Of a DNA stretch of 64,000 nt, positions 22,571-38,268 are shown piece after piece. The notes beneath the pieces were generated by a model. That model worked only from the letters and a program-made list of their open reading frames with translations. It was not told the origin of the DNA and did not search any database. The stretch is from Plenodomus lindquistii. Its lineage: Eukaryota; Ascomycota; Dothideomycetes; Pleosporales; Leptosphaeriaceae. A program made the translations under genes and the position numbers. The stretch spans positions 1,517,661-1,581,660 of the forward strand of contig JANUWI010000008.1 of assembly GCA_025504975.1 (NCBI GenBank). Direction: 5' to 3'. Each line of letters opens with the position of its first letter. Within the stretch, counting starts at the first letter, position 1.

Positions 22571-25500
22571 AAGTCTATAAAAATATAATTTATTTAGTTT
22601 TTTAATTAACGCGTACTTTTATATACTTTTAAACTAATTTAAACGCTTTTTTATACTTTATATTTTTAAACTATTATATTATAAATAAATTATTTTTTTA
22701 CTAGTAACAGCCTATATAATATTACTAATTTATTTAAAAAAATTATTTAAATCCTCTAGTTAACTAGCCTCTAAAACTTTTTTAGTTCTAGCTCTAATTA
22801 ATACTAATAGATCTATTAATAATTCTAAAACTAGACTTTAGAGATTTTTAGTTAACTAAAGTTTATAGATTTAGATTTTTATAGTATTATTAGCTTAAAT
22901 TACTTTTTAAAAAGTTATATTAGATAGCGCTAAAGTAGAGATTTAGTAACTACTAATAATCTAGTAGAATTAGAGATAAAGCTAATACCTATCTCTATTA
23001 ATAGATAATAAATTCTGCTTTTTAAAAAATAAAAGGAAATAACTAGCCTTTATAGATAGCTTATAAACTTATTAAATATCTAAAATATAGAAAATACCTA
23101 ATACTAGCTAATTAAAAAATAATTAAAATTAAATAGAAGCTAGATTTATTTTAGTAGAATGTAGAAATTTACTAACTATAACTTTTAATAATACTATAGA
23201 AATAATAGCCTAGCTATACGCTAAGTTTGTAGCTTTATAGGCTAAAATAAAATTTATTAAAAAAAAAAAATTTTATTTAACTTTATTTTTAGACTTACTT
23301 TTATTTTTTACTAAAAACTTTTAAATTTATTAATATTACTAGTTAACTAAATTACTTTCTAAAGCCTTTTTTTATATTTTAAAAAAGCTATAATTATTAG
23401 AGCGTACTTTTTCTATTTCTAAACTATTAGATAGAAAAGACTTTATTTTTAGATAATAAAAAGCTTTAATACTAAACTAATTTAAAATTAATAGTAACTA
23501 CTACTATTCTAAACGTATTTATATAGTACTAGTTTAGAGTAGTATTTCTAGTCTAGCTAAAAAGTATTTTAAACTCTAATACCTATTTAATAATAAAGCT
23601 AACTACTTTTTTTTTATAAAAGCTATAATAGCTACGTTAAATAGATACTTTATTATAGGTAATAAATAAGCTAAAGTATATAATACTTTTAACTAACTAT
23701 ATATAAAGAAAAATAAAACTTTTTCTATTTTTAAAGTATATTCTTTAAGCTATACTATAAAAAAACGCGTACTATATTTAGAATAGATTTACTATATATA
23801 GATAAAAATAACTTCTAGCCTATATATTTCTAGTTAAAGTTTTAAATATACCTAGAATAACTTTTCTCTAGATATAATAAAGCACTTTACTACTTTTAAT
23901 ATAGAAAAAAAAAGCTATCTAAAGAATATATATTATTAGAAATTTTTTTATAATAGTACTACTAAGTTTTAAGCTAGAACTATAGTATAATTTAGTTTAA
24001 ATACTTTTAGAATAGAGATTTTAGAAAATACTATACTATATATAGCTTTTTAAACTTTTTTATAATTAACTATAGTACCTCTATAGTAAGTAATAGCTAC
24101 TATAGCTTTTAAAAAGGTACTAGATAACTACTATAACTATAGTAAATTAGAATACTATACTTATAAATATTTATTACTATAAATAAAAGAAATTATAATT
24201 AAATATTATTCTAACTAATATTATAACGCTACTAAAGTACTAGATATAGAAAAAAATTAGATAGAAAATAAATAGTTTTAAAAGCATTATATTATTTAGA
24301 ATTAAGTTAAAAGTATAACCTATTAAACTTTAATTTTTTAAAACTATTTTAAAGTTTCTATTTTTTTATATCTACTATTTTATATAACCTAGACGCAGGT
24401 ATAAAACTACTATTACTTATTAATACTAGCGCCTAAAAATATCTTTTTTTAAATTTACGTATTATTTTTTTTTTTTACTTTAAACTAAAGTCTAAAAACT
24501 ACCCTATCTAGTAATAGTTAGAGGGTTTAAAAACTAAATCTTTTTACTAGTTATAGAATATATCTATTTTTATATAATTATAGATAGATAAAAGATTCTA
24601 AATAATTTATTTATTATACTAGATCTAGAAGCCTAGGATATAAATCTTAGAATATAATATATAAAAAGGTTTAAAATTCTACTAGATATAAATAGATTCT
24701 AGTTATAGTAGCTAGCTATTTACTTTAAAATCTATATCTTTACTTTATTAATTTTTATATAACTTTATTAAAAAATACTTAAAAAGTATGTTACTTTTAA
24801 TATTAAAAAATAAAACGCTTTATTAAAACTAGACCTGCTTTAAAAGCTTTATAAAACCTTTTCTAGTCTCTAAATTACTATTATTTCTACTAATACCTTC
24901 TATTTTAATATAAAAAAAAAGTTTTTTACTACTAGTCTATATAAAATTAACTAGATTTTTAAAAACTATAATAGAGAACACGTCTAAAAAAATAACTATT
25001 TAATCTAGAATAAATCTTTTTTCTACTACTAGTAGTATTAGAACGTATTTAGTTTATTAGCTATAGAGAAACTACTAAAATACTAATTATATAACTATAA
25101 AATTATTTTAAATAAATTTCTATTTAATAACTTTAGCGTTTTATATAAGTAAAATACTAAAGACTTAGTAGCTATTAAAAAGTACGTCTAGAAAAACTTA
25201 TAGAAAGAATTTATATAAACTAGTTATAGCCTTTTTATTTTTTCTATTTTCTATATCTATAAATCTAATAAGTTACTCTATATCTATATTAACTACTATA
25301 AATTTAACTAGTTTACCTAAAAAAACGCCTATTTAATTCTAAAAATAGATAACTTACTAATCTATTTAAGTAAAGCTAAAATCTTTACTAAATTTAATAT
25401 TTAAATAGCTTTTAATTTAATCTATATAGATTTAAAGTTTAAATAATATATAACTTTCTATACCTACTATAAATTATATAAATATAAAGTACTTTTTTTT

Positions 25501-28500
25501 AGTTTTTATAATAGCCTCTCTATCTATTAAAAGTATATAAATAATATATTTATAGATTACTTAGATAATTTCTATATTGCCTACTTAGATAATATTTTTA
25601 TCTACTTTAAAAACGTCTAGAGCTACTAATAACACGTTAAGCTTGTTCTAGAAAAACTATAAAAAATAGAACTATAAGTAGTAATTAAAAAGAAAAAATT
25701 TATATTATTTAAACTAAGTATTTAGAATATATTCTAACTAATAAAAAAAAAGAGGTAGATTTAAAAAAAATAAAACTATTTTATAACTAGAGCTAACCTA
25801 CTACTATAATAGATATTAAGTTTTTTTTAAATTTACTAGATTTTATAGATAATTTATTTCTAAATTTTTATAAGTAGCTAAGCTAATAATAGCTCTATAA
25901 AGTCCTTTAACTCTATTTATATAGAATAAAAATTACTAAAATAGCTTTAAAAAGCTAAAGTTTTTATTTCTAGTAATTCTAGTTTTATACTACTTTAATT
26001 TTAATTATAATATAAAACTAGAAACTAACGCTTTAAATAGAGTAGTAGCTAGAATTATATTTTAAAAATACTTAGATAGTAAATAGTACTCTATAGCTTT
26101 CTATAGTAAAATACTTACTAGAGTAGAGCTTAATTAGAAAATATATAATAAAAAACTATTTACTATTATTACTACTTTTAAAAAATAGAAAGCTAAACTA
26201 ACTTTAGTTTAGTACTAAATCTAAATATACACTAGTAATTAATCTCTAGAGTATTTTATAAATATAAAAGTTCTAAATTAATAATAAGCTAACTAGGCTA
26301 AGCTTATAGCTTTTTTTTATTTTTAAATTAAATATACTTTAGGTAAAAGTAATAAACGCGTAGATATTTTTAGTTACTAAAAATAAAATATAAAGAATTT
26401 TAAAGTAGCCTAGTAAAATAACTACTTTTTAGTTTTTTTTAACTCTACTAGGTTATATAGCTATATTAACTCTAAACTAGTAAAGTAATATTTAGAGTTT
26501 TTTCTATAAATAACTATTACTTTTTTTTAACTAACTCTAATAATATTGCTAGATTTTTTAGAACTAATAAAAGCTTTATAAAAAAAAACTAATATTTTTT
26601 TAAAAAAAAATGCTTTTTACTACTTTTTTAGTATTAAATAGATAATAGACTTTTTTTTTATAGTAACTATTTTTATATTTTTTTAAACTTTCTACTCTAT
26701 ATATAATTTAGTTATAAGGTATATAATTAAATATTAATAGTCTATTCTAGTACTATAAAAACTTACTAGTTACTTATATAATAATACTACTAGAAAAAAA
26801 TAGAAGCTATTTATAAATAGTACGTGTGTAACTATATCGCCTACTAAAAATTCTATTTAAAATAGATTTAAATTTAGAAATTTTTTTATTTTTTACTAAT
26901 TCTAAAGAAGCCTATTTAATATTTTATAATAAATTTTAAATTTATCTTTAAAAACTAACATAGCTATAATTAGATTCTAGTAATTATTAATTAACTTTTT
27001 AAATAAATAATTATAATACTATACTATAAAATAATAACTATCTAAAGCTTTATTTAACTATTTATATAATAAGTATATTAGTTTAAATATACTTTTAAAA
27101 GTATTATTTTAAACTATAAAGCCTAGTTTATTTTCTAATTCTAGTCTAAATTCTATTCTATTATAAGTACTAAAATATTACTTTTTACTATCTATTATTA
27201 ATAAACTAATATCTAAACTAAAATTATAAATAAATATATTAACTAATATTTATAGCTATTTATAATATACTACTAGAATAACTAAAGTAAACTTTTTCTA
27301 TTTATAGATTAAGCCTAGATAATACTTTTATACGTATTAATAGAAATAGCTCTATACTAGCTTCTATATAGTTTTAAACTCTAATAAAGCTAGAACTAGT
27401 ACTATTTAAAAGTAGCTAATTTTATTAAAAAATTTAATTACTAGAAAGTTTATAATCTAGCTATTTAAATATATAATATTTAAAAATAAGCTAAAAAAAA
27501 TATAGAAAAAGTATAAAACTAAATATATTCTACTATTAACGCTTATTAATATTCTATTAACTAAAAAATTAGAGATAAAATTTTGTATTTTACTACTAAT
27601 CTAATAACTATAAAACCTAGCTAAAAGTTATTTAAACTATAAAAAAGTTTTTTTAAAGTTTTTAAATAGATTAAGTATTTTTATAGATTTTAATTTTTTT
27701 TAGGCTTTAAAATATATAATATATTTATATCTAATATTCTCTATAAAAATTCTAATAACTCTCTACTAGAATAAAAAGCTTTAAAGCTACTAGCTACCTT
27801 TATATAAAGTATAAAAAAATAAAAAGTTAAAAAAATTTATACTAGTAAATTTATTTAAAATAAATTTAAATATAAAGCTAGCTAGATAGAATATAATCTA
27901 GATCTAATCTAGTATCTAGCTTTTAACTTTATAGACTATTACTATAAACTATAAAACCTTTACTAGAAGTATTTTAATTATTTAGAATCTTTCTAGGCAC
28001 TATATAGATAGCTTTAGGTATAAAAAAAAATAGAATATATATTATAATTAGTTAATAATTATATTTTAAAAATTTAATAGTTTTTTTATTATTAATATAT
28101 AAAAATTATAGCTAATATATAAAACTAGTATATAGTTTTTACTAATAAAACTTTTAGCCTAGTAAACTAACTATTATAAATAGGTATAGAAGCTTTTTAA
28201 AACCTATTTATTAATTACTATAACTTTTTAACTTTTATTTTACTATTAGAGGCGTTATATATTTTATTTAATTTAAAGTTTTTAGTATTTTTATACTTTA
28301 AAAATTTTCTATTAGGCCTATAAATAGGCCTATGTTTTCTTTTACTACTAGAAAAATCTAAAGCTTTTTTAAAAAAGGTAGTAGCTAAAACTACTACGTT
28401 TTTCTAGAAAAGCTATATTTTCTAGTATAAATCTAAAACTTTATTATATAGGCTTTAAAGTTTTTATTATTAGATATAATAGTTTACTAGTATTATATTA

Positions 28501-29224
28501 GTTACGCTAAAGCTAGTAACCTATATAATTATTATTTATACTATAAAAACTAATATTTTTATACCTAAACTAGCTATAGCTTTTATATCTACTAGTTTAG
28601 TTTTAAACTTTTTTATTTTATTTTTATTAGCTAGTATAGCCTGTATAGTAAAGCTTTTAAAATAATAAAGCGCTACTATAATTTAGTTATATTTTAGTTC
28701 TATATATATAGGTATTTAAAAAAGTTAAAAAAAGCTTTAAATTTATAAAAAAAATTAGTTATTTACTAGTTTATACTTTTTATTTAAAAGTATATAATAA
28801 GTATACTGTTTAAGCCTACTAATTTTAATAAATATATAAAGTTAAATTTACTATAAAGCTAGGTCTAGATAGAGAGTAAATAAAAAACTTAATAGACTAA
28901 AAAATATATACCTAAAAATATAGAAATAGATATTTTTATAAAAACTATTTAGTATTAGTATTAAAAGTAATAATAAATAGTAATAGAGTACGTATAATAG
29001 AGGTATAAAGTATAAAAAGTAAAAAGAAATTATAATATTTAAAGAATTATTATATTCTACTAAAGTAACTACTAGATTTAGTAGTTATTATAATAATTAT
29101 TAATAAATAGTAAATAAAATATTATATTTACTTTAATAAAATAATAATTCTAGAATAGACTCTATATAAAGGTTATATAGAGGATATTTAAATATAAAAC
29201 TATCTAATTTACAGTAAAAAGTAA

Positions 29225-29531
29225 TATAATAAAGCTATATTCTATTATAATAATAACTTTTAGCTATAGAAGCCTTTTTATAAACTACCTCTATCTTTCT
29301 CTATATAAATTTATTAAGAATAGAAAACTATACTAATTTTTACTAGAACTACCTCTATACTATACCTAGTCTAGATTTTATAGAAATTTTTACTCTACTA
29401 TTACCTACGTGCTAATATAGTAGAGGAAAAATAAAAACTCTATAAAAGTTTAGAACTACTACTAAATTCTATTCTATATAGCTTATTTTTTTAATAGAAC
29501 TATAAAGGTATAATTTTCTTATTTTTATATA
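29225..29531 (+). repeat. 3' LTR of the RIPped gypsy element
   Basis: About 307 bp, matching the 5' LTR up to the shared TTTTTATATA end, after which the sequences diverge (host DNA here, leader there). Confidence 0.75.
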
Positions 29532-30586
29532 TAAATAATATAGTATTAAACGTATACTAACTAGTATAAAGTTTATATAACTATATAAATCTAGTACTTT
29601 TCTATAGTATAAACTTTAAACTACTACTAAATAGATATATAACTACTACTTTATACCTTTTATTCTAGTTTTTATATATTAATTAGTAGCTAAAGCTTAC
29701 TATAATTATGTAATATACTTTTTTAGTACTACTAAAAAAAACTTCTATAAAAAAATAATGTAACTATTATATTTATAATTCTTTTTAAATAGTAATAGTA
29801 TAGCTTCTAGCTAATATATCTAAGCCTTTTATATACTTTATATAGTATGTTTAGTATATAATTATTTAAGTATACTATTTACTAAATTAATTTTAAAAAA
29901 CGTATATTTACTAAAGCTTATTTTTTTATACTTTTAATAGAATATAATACATGTGTTAGTATATACTAGTACTAGGTATTTTATATACTAAGTATATTAT
30001 ATTATAGTAGCTTAATATTTTATTTATATATTAAATTAAACTACTATATACTACTATAAGTTTTAAATATTAAAAATACCTACGCTACTATTTATTACTA
30101 TAGTAGACGCTAGCTACTATATACTAAATAAATATAGTAGTTATAGTATAACTTTTCTAGTAGAAGCTAATATAGTATATTATTACTACTTTTTAGTTAT
30201 ACTAATATAGCTTTTCTATAGTATATATTCTATTTATTAGTGTATAATATAGTATTAGCTATATAATATAGTAAATTTAAAAGTAAACTAGTACTTTTAT
30301 ACTATTTATATATAAAATACTATTATTTCTAATACTATACTTCTACTACTACTATATACCTATACTACTACTAAAGTAAATTAGTATATTTTATTAACTA
30401 GAGTATATTAGTAGTTTAGTAATACCTACCTAGCTCTAAACTATAAATATAGTAGAAAAATAAGCTTTTTTTATTTTTACTATTAACGCCTAGTATAACC
30501 TACCTAAAATACTAGAAAACGCAGCTATTATTACTTACTATTTAGCTACTTTTATAAGCGCTAATATTAACTATTACTATATAGTT

Positions 30587-31260
30587 TTTAAAAAGAGTTT
30601 AAATATAGTTTAAGCTATTATAGCCCTTTACCCTCTACTATTAGTAGAGTAACTAGTAAAAATTAAAAAGCTAAATAATAAATATAGTAAAGAATTTAAA
30701 TACTTTTATTACTAGAACTTTAGTATTAACTGCCTAGGCGCTAAATAATAGTTTAAAAAAGTAATTAAAAACTTCTATAAAATTATAGTGCTGCTTAAAA
30801 TATACTAGCTCTATAGTAAGTTTTTAGTAAATAGACTTTATAGCTATTTTAAAAACTTATTTCCTCTAAATAAAGCTTTATTATTCTAGATTAAATAGTA
30901 ATAATAAAAAAATCTTTATAAAAAAAACTTTTTACTAGAAGCTTTACTATAGGCACCTTTTACTATGTTTATTAGTAATAAAAACTTACTTTATATTCTA
31001 AAAATTTATAAAGTATAGCTAACTATAAGTAATATAATAGTAGAAAACTATAAAGTAGTATAGCTCTAGTCTCTAATAAAAAAAGTTATAATATCTAAGT
31101 TACTAGTACTTATATTAACTCTCTACTAGAATTTTTTTTCTAAATAGTATTAATTTAATATAATCTAAATATATCTATTTTTTTAATTAAAATAAGTAAT
31201 GCTAAATTCTACTAGCTACTTTAAACTATAGTACTATCTACTAGTATAGCTAGTTACACG
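30587..31260 (+). pseudogene. Decayed reading frame, unknown
   Basis: One plus-strand frame runs for about 220 codons without a frameshift; the only stops are TAA and TAG, the RIP products of CAA, CAG, CGA or TGG. No family recognised. Probably part of an old transposon. The surrounding stretch 29532-31777 holds nothing else I can name. Confidence 0.4.
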
Positions 31261-31782
31261 CTTTTAATTATACTAGTCTAAACTAGTTAGTACTCTTTTT
31301 TATAGAGGCGTAGTAATTTTACTAAAAACGTTAAAAAAAAACTATTAAAGCTAAAAGCTCTAAGTACTATATAGGCTACTATATAGAACGTACTAGCTTT
31401 AACTACTAAATTCTCTAAGCTATAAAATCTAAAGTATATAGTAGTACTAGACTAGCGTAGAATATATTAGTAAAACTAGTTAGTTATTTACGCTAAAAAA
31501 GAATAGTTTTATATAGTATAAAATAGTAGTAATAAATTATATAGTATAGGTATAGAAGCTTTAAATAAAACTATAATTAAATATTTTAATACTATTTAAC
31601 TCTTTTTAGATTTTTAGCTATTTAGTAATATACTTTCTAAAGTATTTTTCTAAAATTCTACTATAACCTAATAAGCTCTAATAGTTACGCTAGCTAGCTA
31701 GAATAGTTTATATAATAAAATAAAAAAGTTTCTACTAATTATATTAAAAAAGAAGCTATCTATAGCTTTATAGAATAAAGGT

Positions 31783-31964
31783 TATTATAGAAATAGGTAC
31801 TTAGAAATAATTAGAAAATAGATTATTATATTACTAGCTAGGAAGAGATTATACTATATATACCTTTACTATATAGAATTATATAAATAGAAATAAAAAA
31901 GCTTTATAGAAAATTCTAAAATTAAATAGATACAGCGTTAGCTAAGTACTATATACGTATAATA
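31783..31964 (-). repeat. LTR (3' LTR) of the RIPped copia element
   Basis: 182 bp; same family as 38269-38450 and the solo LTR at 16110. Preceded by AAGGT (31778-31782). Confidence 0.8.
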
Positions 31965-34900
31965 TACTTTTTAGTTATAGTAGATTAAGCTATTTAATAT
32001 TAGTAGTATTAAGCTTTATAAAGCGTTAAAATAGCTATACTTTAAAATCTAGTATAACTAAAAGTTCTATTATATTATTAAATATATATTAAAAGTAGTT
32101 AATCTAATACTAAGCCTAGTAAATTTAATTATTAGCTAAGCTTCTATTTTATTTTATATCTATTAATACTATAGCTTTTATTAGTATTTATATCTCTATA
32201 TCTTTTTACGTAAAGCTTTTTTATATTTATAGATTTTTTACTAACGCTATTTTAATATAGTCTAAAGCCTAGAAAGCTATTTATATTTATATTACTATAG
32301 TATATATTTAGCGCGCTGCGTTTTTACTTTTACTTTTATTTATATTTATATTTACTCTGCGCTTATATAGTTATCTATATAAAAAATATACCTTTTTACC
32401 TCTTCTATTTAAATCTTTAGATAAAAAGACCTTTAAAATTTTTTTTTTTTTAGAGAATTTTATATTTTTTCTAACTTTTTTACTTTTTTTACTCTACGCC
32501 GCCTTCCCCCCCTTTATATCTTTAAAAAGGGGAAAAAAAAAAAAAGAAAAAAATAGAGCGTGCTACTACTACTACTACTACTACTACGCTAGCTAGTATA
32601 TAGTTTTATTATAGTAATTTTATAGAGAAGTATACTATTTTTTACTTAGGCTGTATACGCAGTACTTTTATATTAAAAGATAGATACTACTAGAACTATA
32701 ATAGAATCTATAGTAAAAACTACTAGCTTTATATTTTTAGATATCTATACTAACCTATATAAATAAATAATTTTATTAGTTAAATAAGCTTTACTAATTC
32801 TAGTATAGCTCTATTTTTACTTTTTACTACTCTAAAATATTTATTACTATTAAAACTATAGAGGTAAGTAAAAATAAGCTTAAATATTTACGCTATAAAC
32901 TCTATTTACTTTTAAAAGTACTAAAAAAAAAAAGAATAAATATTTTACTTTTAGCGCGGCCTTTACTACTAGTAAATAAGCTAGTCTTTTTTTATAATAT
33001 AAAAATATTAAAAAGTTAATTAGTAAGCTTATTAATAAAGTAATAAAGTAGATCTAGCTTTTCTCTAGACGCTGCTACTAGGCGTAGCCTATAAATTTTT
33101 TAAAAATAGGCTTTAGCCTATATATTATATTATATAAATATAAATAAAAATTATTAAATAATTACTTATTTTACTCTAGTAATATTATAATTCTAGCTTT
33201 TATATTTTATAGCCTTAAATAATCTTTAAAAGTATTAAAAGATTATTTAAAGAGATTTTTAGTAAGCCTATCTACTAGCATTTTATTAATAGAGAGGTAG
33301 CTAATTATAAAGGAGTTTTTTTTTATATTCTTGCCTAAGCTATATATTCTATATATTAACGTATTATAGCTTTATAGTAATATGTTCTCTTTTACTTATA
33401 ATAAGCTAGATTATTTATTAATTATTATAGAAGATTTTATATAGCTTAGGTATAGGTATATAGAGCTTCTAGAGGAATTTTTAGAGCTTTATTAACTTTT
33501 TAGTAACGTATTTAAAAGATAGTAGCTTAGCTTTAGTTATTAACGTTATAATAGTTATTTAATAAGCTATTTTCTATATAATTACTTCTCTATAGAGTAT
33601 AATAATATAGCTCTAGAATAAGCGTTATATTTTAATATTATCTATAAAAAAAGTATTACTATATATTATAAGCTTTAAGTTACTCTAGCTGTACTATATT
33701 ATATAATACCTTATTTAGTAAAAATATAGAATTATTTTATAGGCAGTTTTAAAATGCTCTAGAATAGAGTTAGTAAAATATTATAAAAGTTTAGAGGTAA
33801 TAAATATAATATCTAAGCGCACTATTATAGTAGTATATAGAATAGATCTAATTATTTTCTAATACTTTTTAATCTACTATTTAATAGCTTCTCTAGTACT
33901 TTTTTCTAGCTTAGATTTTAAAAGCGGTGTATTAGAAAAGTAAGTAGAGTCTACTATACTAAACTTTTTTAAAATCTTATTAATATACTTATTATAAATA
34001 AGTAAAATTATTTTTTTTACTTAATCTCTAATTATTTGTATCTCTAGAAACTACTTAATTAATTTTTTATTCTCTATTTAATATTTGTTTTTAAAAGTTA
34101 TTACTACCTACTAAGCTTATATAATATTACTTTAGTAATATATAATAAAAATATTATTAATATAGAAAAGTAAATAAATTTTTTAATTAAACGTATAGAA
34201 GAGATATAGTTTTTTTTTTAAAGTAATTAAGCTAAGCTGTTTAAAAGTTATAGAAAGCTTCTAGTACTATAGAAGTAGTAAATTATAAAGGCTATATAAA
34301 GTTTAGAGTAGTAGTACGCATTTACCTATAAGTTTATAGCTATCTAGTAGTTTATAAATAACATTATTTTAGTAATCTATAGAGGTATTTAAAAATACTC
34401 TAATAATATTATACTAGTCTATTTTAAAGTTTTAGTAAGCTATAATAGCTATAGCTAGCTAGAAAGTATAAAACGTAAATATTACAGCGTACGTTAAATA
34501 AAGTATATTAATAAGCTAGAAATTACTTTATACTACTATCTAGGCTTTATACTTTAGAAAATATCTATTTTTATTAAATTTATAAATAAATACTTATTTA
34601 AAAAATAGTAGCTACTTTTAATCTGTAAAGCGCTCTATAATTTTCTAGGTACTTTTAAAATAAAGTGTATTAATTTTTTAGTTATAAACTTAGTAAAATA
34701 ATAGTTTAAAAAAGTATATATAGAGATTTTTCTATTTAGTAAAAAGTTTTAGAAGCTTATTTTAGTAGATCTGTTTAATTTTTAAGTTTTAAAATCTAGT
34801 AGTTCTATAAATAGCTGCTCTAATTACTGCGTAAATAGTAGCGTGTTTTTAGTAAGTATAAATAAAAGCTTAGTTTAAAAAGTTCTAAAAAAAATCTTCT

Positions 34901-37900
34901 ATATTAATTCTGTTTAAAGGATTGTATATAAAGTATACTCTAGAAGTAGTATTACTCTCTAATACTAAAGCATTAGAATTATTTTTATAGACTTTTCTAC
35001 TTCTATAAATAGGTAATCTATCTCTAGTTATTATAGAGCGTAGAGAAAGTAGGCGTACTTATTATATAGATATAAATACTATTTTATATAGTACTATAGA
35101 AGTAGTAGTTATTTAAAAAGTAGCTAGTTATTAAACTTTAGGCGCTTTATAAAGCGTTTTATTAATATTATAATAAAAGTCTTTTAAAATTTTATTAATA
35201 TTAGGTAGCAGGCCTATTTCTATAGAATAAAGCTTATTTTATAGGCTACTACTATAATAGCTAGGCCTAATAGAGTTAGATATAAACTCTAGAGTATATA
35301 AACTAGAAAAGCTATTTAAATCTATATTAATTTTTTATAACGCGCTAGCTAAGCGTATTACTAATAGTAAAAAAGGTTTCTATAGTACTTAATAATTAGA
35401 TTTGCTATCTAGATTATTAGCTACTACTATATTCTTTTTACTCTCTAGCTAATAAGCTAGGTTTAATTTATATAGTACTACTTCTATATTATTAGGCTTA
35501 TTTATAGCTTTAAAAAGTTAATTAAACTAATTAAAATTTTTAGGCTTATTTCTCTCTATTTCTAGTACTAATACTATTTATTATAGCTTTTCTATTACCT
35601 AAAAAGCTAGCTTTTTAGAGTTATAGAAAAGATTTTTATTAAAAGTAATATTACGTGTAATAATAATAGAGTTAAGCTTAAAAATTTATATTTTATATAT
35701 ATTAGATAATTTATATTCTACTAAATATCTAATATAGCTCTATAAAGTTACTTTAAAACTTTATTTATAACGCCTAGCTGCTCTATCTCTATTAAAAGAA
35801 TAGGCTCTATAGCTATAGGCGTAAATACTACTCTAATCTAGCTATAAATTAGCTATCTAAAACTTAATCTACGCTAGTTAATACTATTTAAACTACCTCT
35901 AAAACTATTAAAAAAGCGTTTTATTTAGAGACTATATATTCTAAGTTTAAAATAGGTTTATATTATATAAATATATTACTACTTTAATAATATAAAGCTA
36001 TAACCTTTTAGGTAGGTTAGTAGCAATTTTTATTTTAATTTATTTTATAATAATCTTTTTACTTATTTTTTCTAGTCTACTATTTAGTTTATAGGTATAG
36101 AGAAGTAAGCTTTTACTTTTAATATCTATATTTTCTATTTATATTTTAAAATCTAATAATCTACGCTAGAGAAGCGTTGCTACGTTATTATTTTATATAA
36201 TAATATAGATTTTAAGCTTATACTAAATATAGATTATACTCTAGAATATTTTAAAAATACTAAAAATCTTTTTTATTTCTTTTTCTATAAAGCTATAGGT
36301 ATAAAGCTTACTACTATAATTATCTTTAATAATAAGTATTTATTATTCTCTAGAGCTTTTCTATAGTATATTAAAGAGATTCTATAATACTTTTTAATAT
36401 AGCTAAATAGGCTATTTTTAAAACCTTTATAAAATAATTTAGCTAGCGTAAATTATAGCGCAGTATTTATACTTTTTTTATAAAATACTATTTATTTATA
36501 TACCTCTAGTATACTTTATAAATGCTTAGAGCGCTTTTAGGCTAAAGTAGCTAGACTTAGTATACTAAAGCTTCTCTAAGTTAGAGTATAAGTAGATAGT
36601 AAAAAATTTTTTTATTAAAGCTAAAATTATATTTATAGCTAAAAAGTAGATAGTAATAGGCTTATATTCTATAAAAGTTAAATTCTATTTATATATTAAC
36701 TAGACTAATATAATACTTTTTTTATAACTACTATATTATAGTATTACGTTTAGTCTAAAATACTATACTTTTTTACTTTAGAGTAGAGCTTCTAATATAA
36801 TATTAATATAGAACTTTTCTACTATTACTATATTAAGTAGTACTAAGTTCTCTATACACTTTCTACGTGCTTCTATAAAAATATTTTTTATTATTTAGGT
36901 ACCTATTCTAGAGATTTAGAAAAACTAGGTGCCTATTTCTACTATAAAAATCTTTTTACTTTTTTTAAAAGTGCCTAGCTTAAAATAATTAACTAAATTA
37001 ACTAAATAAAAAGCGCCTTTATTATCTAAAATTATACTTTTAAATAGTAGGTAAATATTAAAATCTATAGTACTAAATACTCTATATATTATTATAGAGC
37101 TACTTAGTTATAAATTAATAAAAATAGCCTAAATTACTCTAGAGAAGCTTCTAGATTCTCTACTTTTAGCTTTTCTATTCTATTTATTAGTAGAGCTTTT
37201 AGCCTTTACTACTTTTTTAAAAGATTTAAATTATAGCTTATTAAAATAGGTTAATAGCTTTTTTTTTATTTTCTATTTTATATAGTTTATTAGTAAGCGC
37301 AGCTTTTATTTAGAAGTAATTTTTTAGACTCTACTTATAATCTCTATTATAGAGACACGTAGCTAATTCTAAAGCTTTTATTAAACTATTATCTATATCT
37401 ATAGTAAAAAAGATCTTTTTTTTTATTTCTAGTGCGTAGTATATATTAGTAAAGTAATTTAAAGTAGATATAGCTAATCTATTTAAATGTTAAAGTATTA
37501 GTAATACGCTTTAGTACTCTATTTTTAATAATTTTTTAGTATATAGATCTTGCCTAGTTAAATAAAAGCTTTAGCGTAAAAACGTTTAAATAGTTATAGA
37601 TAGTAATCTAGCTTTTTACTTTATTAAACTTATATACTCTAGTTTTTTTATAAAAAAGTATTTATTTTTACTACTAGCTGTTTATATTATTAGTAGTATA
37701 GACTTTTTATAGATAAGCTCTATACTTAGCCTATACCTAGTTTTTTATACTATTTTTACCTAGAGCTAATTTTTTTTTAAGTGCTTTTATAAAAGCTTAT
37801 AAAGTAATAGTTTTAGTTATAATAATATTAAAAAAATATAGTTAGAGAAAATTAGGCTTAACTATAGTATTAATCTACTTTTATATAGTTTTAAGCTTTT

Positions 37901-38252
37901 TACTTTTAATAAGCTATTAGCTCTTGCAGATTTTATACTAGGCTACTTTAATTTTAAATAACTTAATATTATTTTTAGTTAGAAAGTCTAGCTTATAAAA
38001 TTAGTTATTATAAAAAGTAGTAATAAGCTTTTTATTAAAATTATAGTATTACTAGACACTTTAATTTATAGCAAGCAGCTAGCACTGTAAAAACTAGTTA
38101 GACTAGTTAGCTAGACTATTAAAAAAATACATAGTAGCTATTATAGTAGTAATTATTAAAATTAAAGTATTAGTAATAATTAGAGCGTTTAAGCACCTAT
38201 TTTAAAGCGCTTCTATTAAAAAATAAAAGGATAAATTAAAAATAAAAAAGCG

Positions 38253-38268
38253 CTTCTAGGCTTATAAC
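38253..38268 (-). other. RIPped half-tRNA(iMet) primer binding site
   Basis: Directly after the copia 5' LTR the minus strand reads GTTATAAGCCTAGAAG. Undoing two RIP changes gives a match to the complement of the initiator tRNA-Met anticodon arm (CTGGGCTCATAAC), the internal primer known for Ty5/copia-type elements. Confidence 0.6.

Larger units (their letters stand above)
22261..29531 (+). mobile_element. RIPped Ty3/gypsy retrotransposon
   Basis: Two about 308-bp LTRs (22261-22570 and 29225-29531) enclose 6.65 kb. Despite dense stop codons the pol product is readable on the plus strand: a protease motif (INTSA, from DTGA) at 24422-24433, the RT box YLDN followed by IFIYFKN at 25582, and RNase H at about 26021-26265 (ETNA at the start, SLEYF at the end). 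Stops are TAA/TAG at positions where the family has Gln, Trp or Arg. Ends TA...TA are RIPped TG...CA. A 4-bp target copy (TAAG/TAAA) is possible. Order PR-RT-RH marks it as Ty3/gypsy. Different LTR from the intact element at 2247. Confidence 0.8.
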
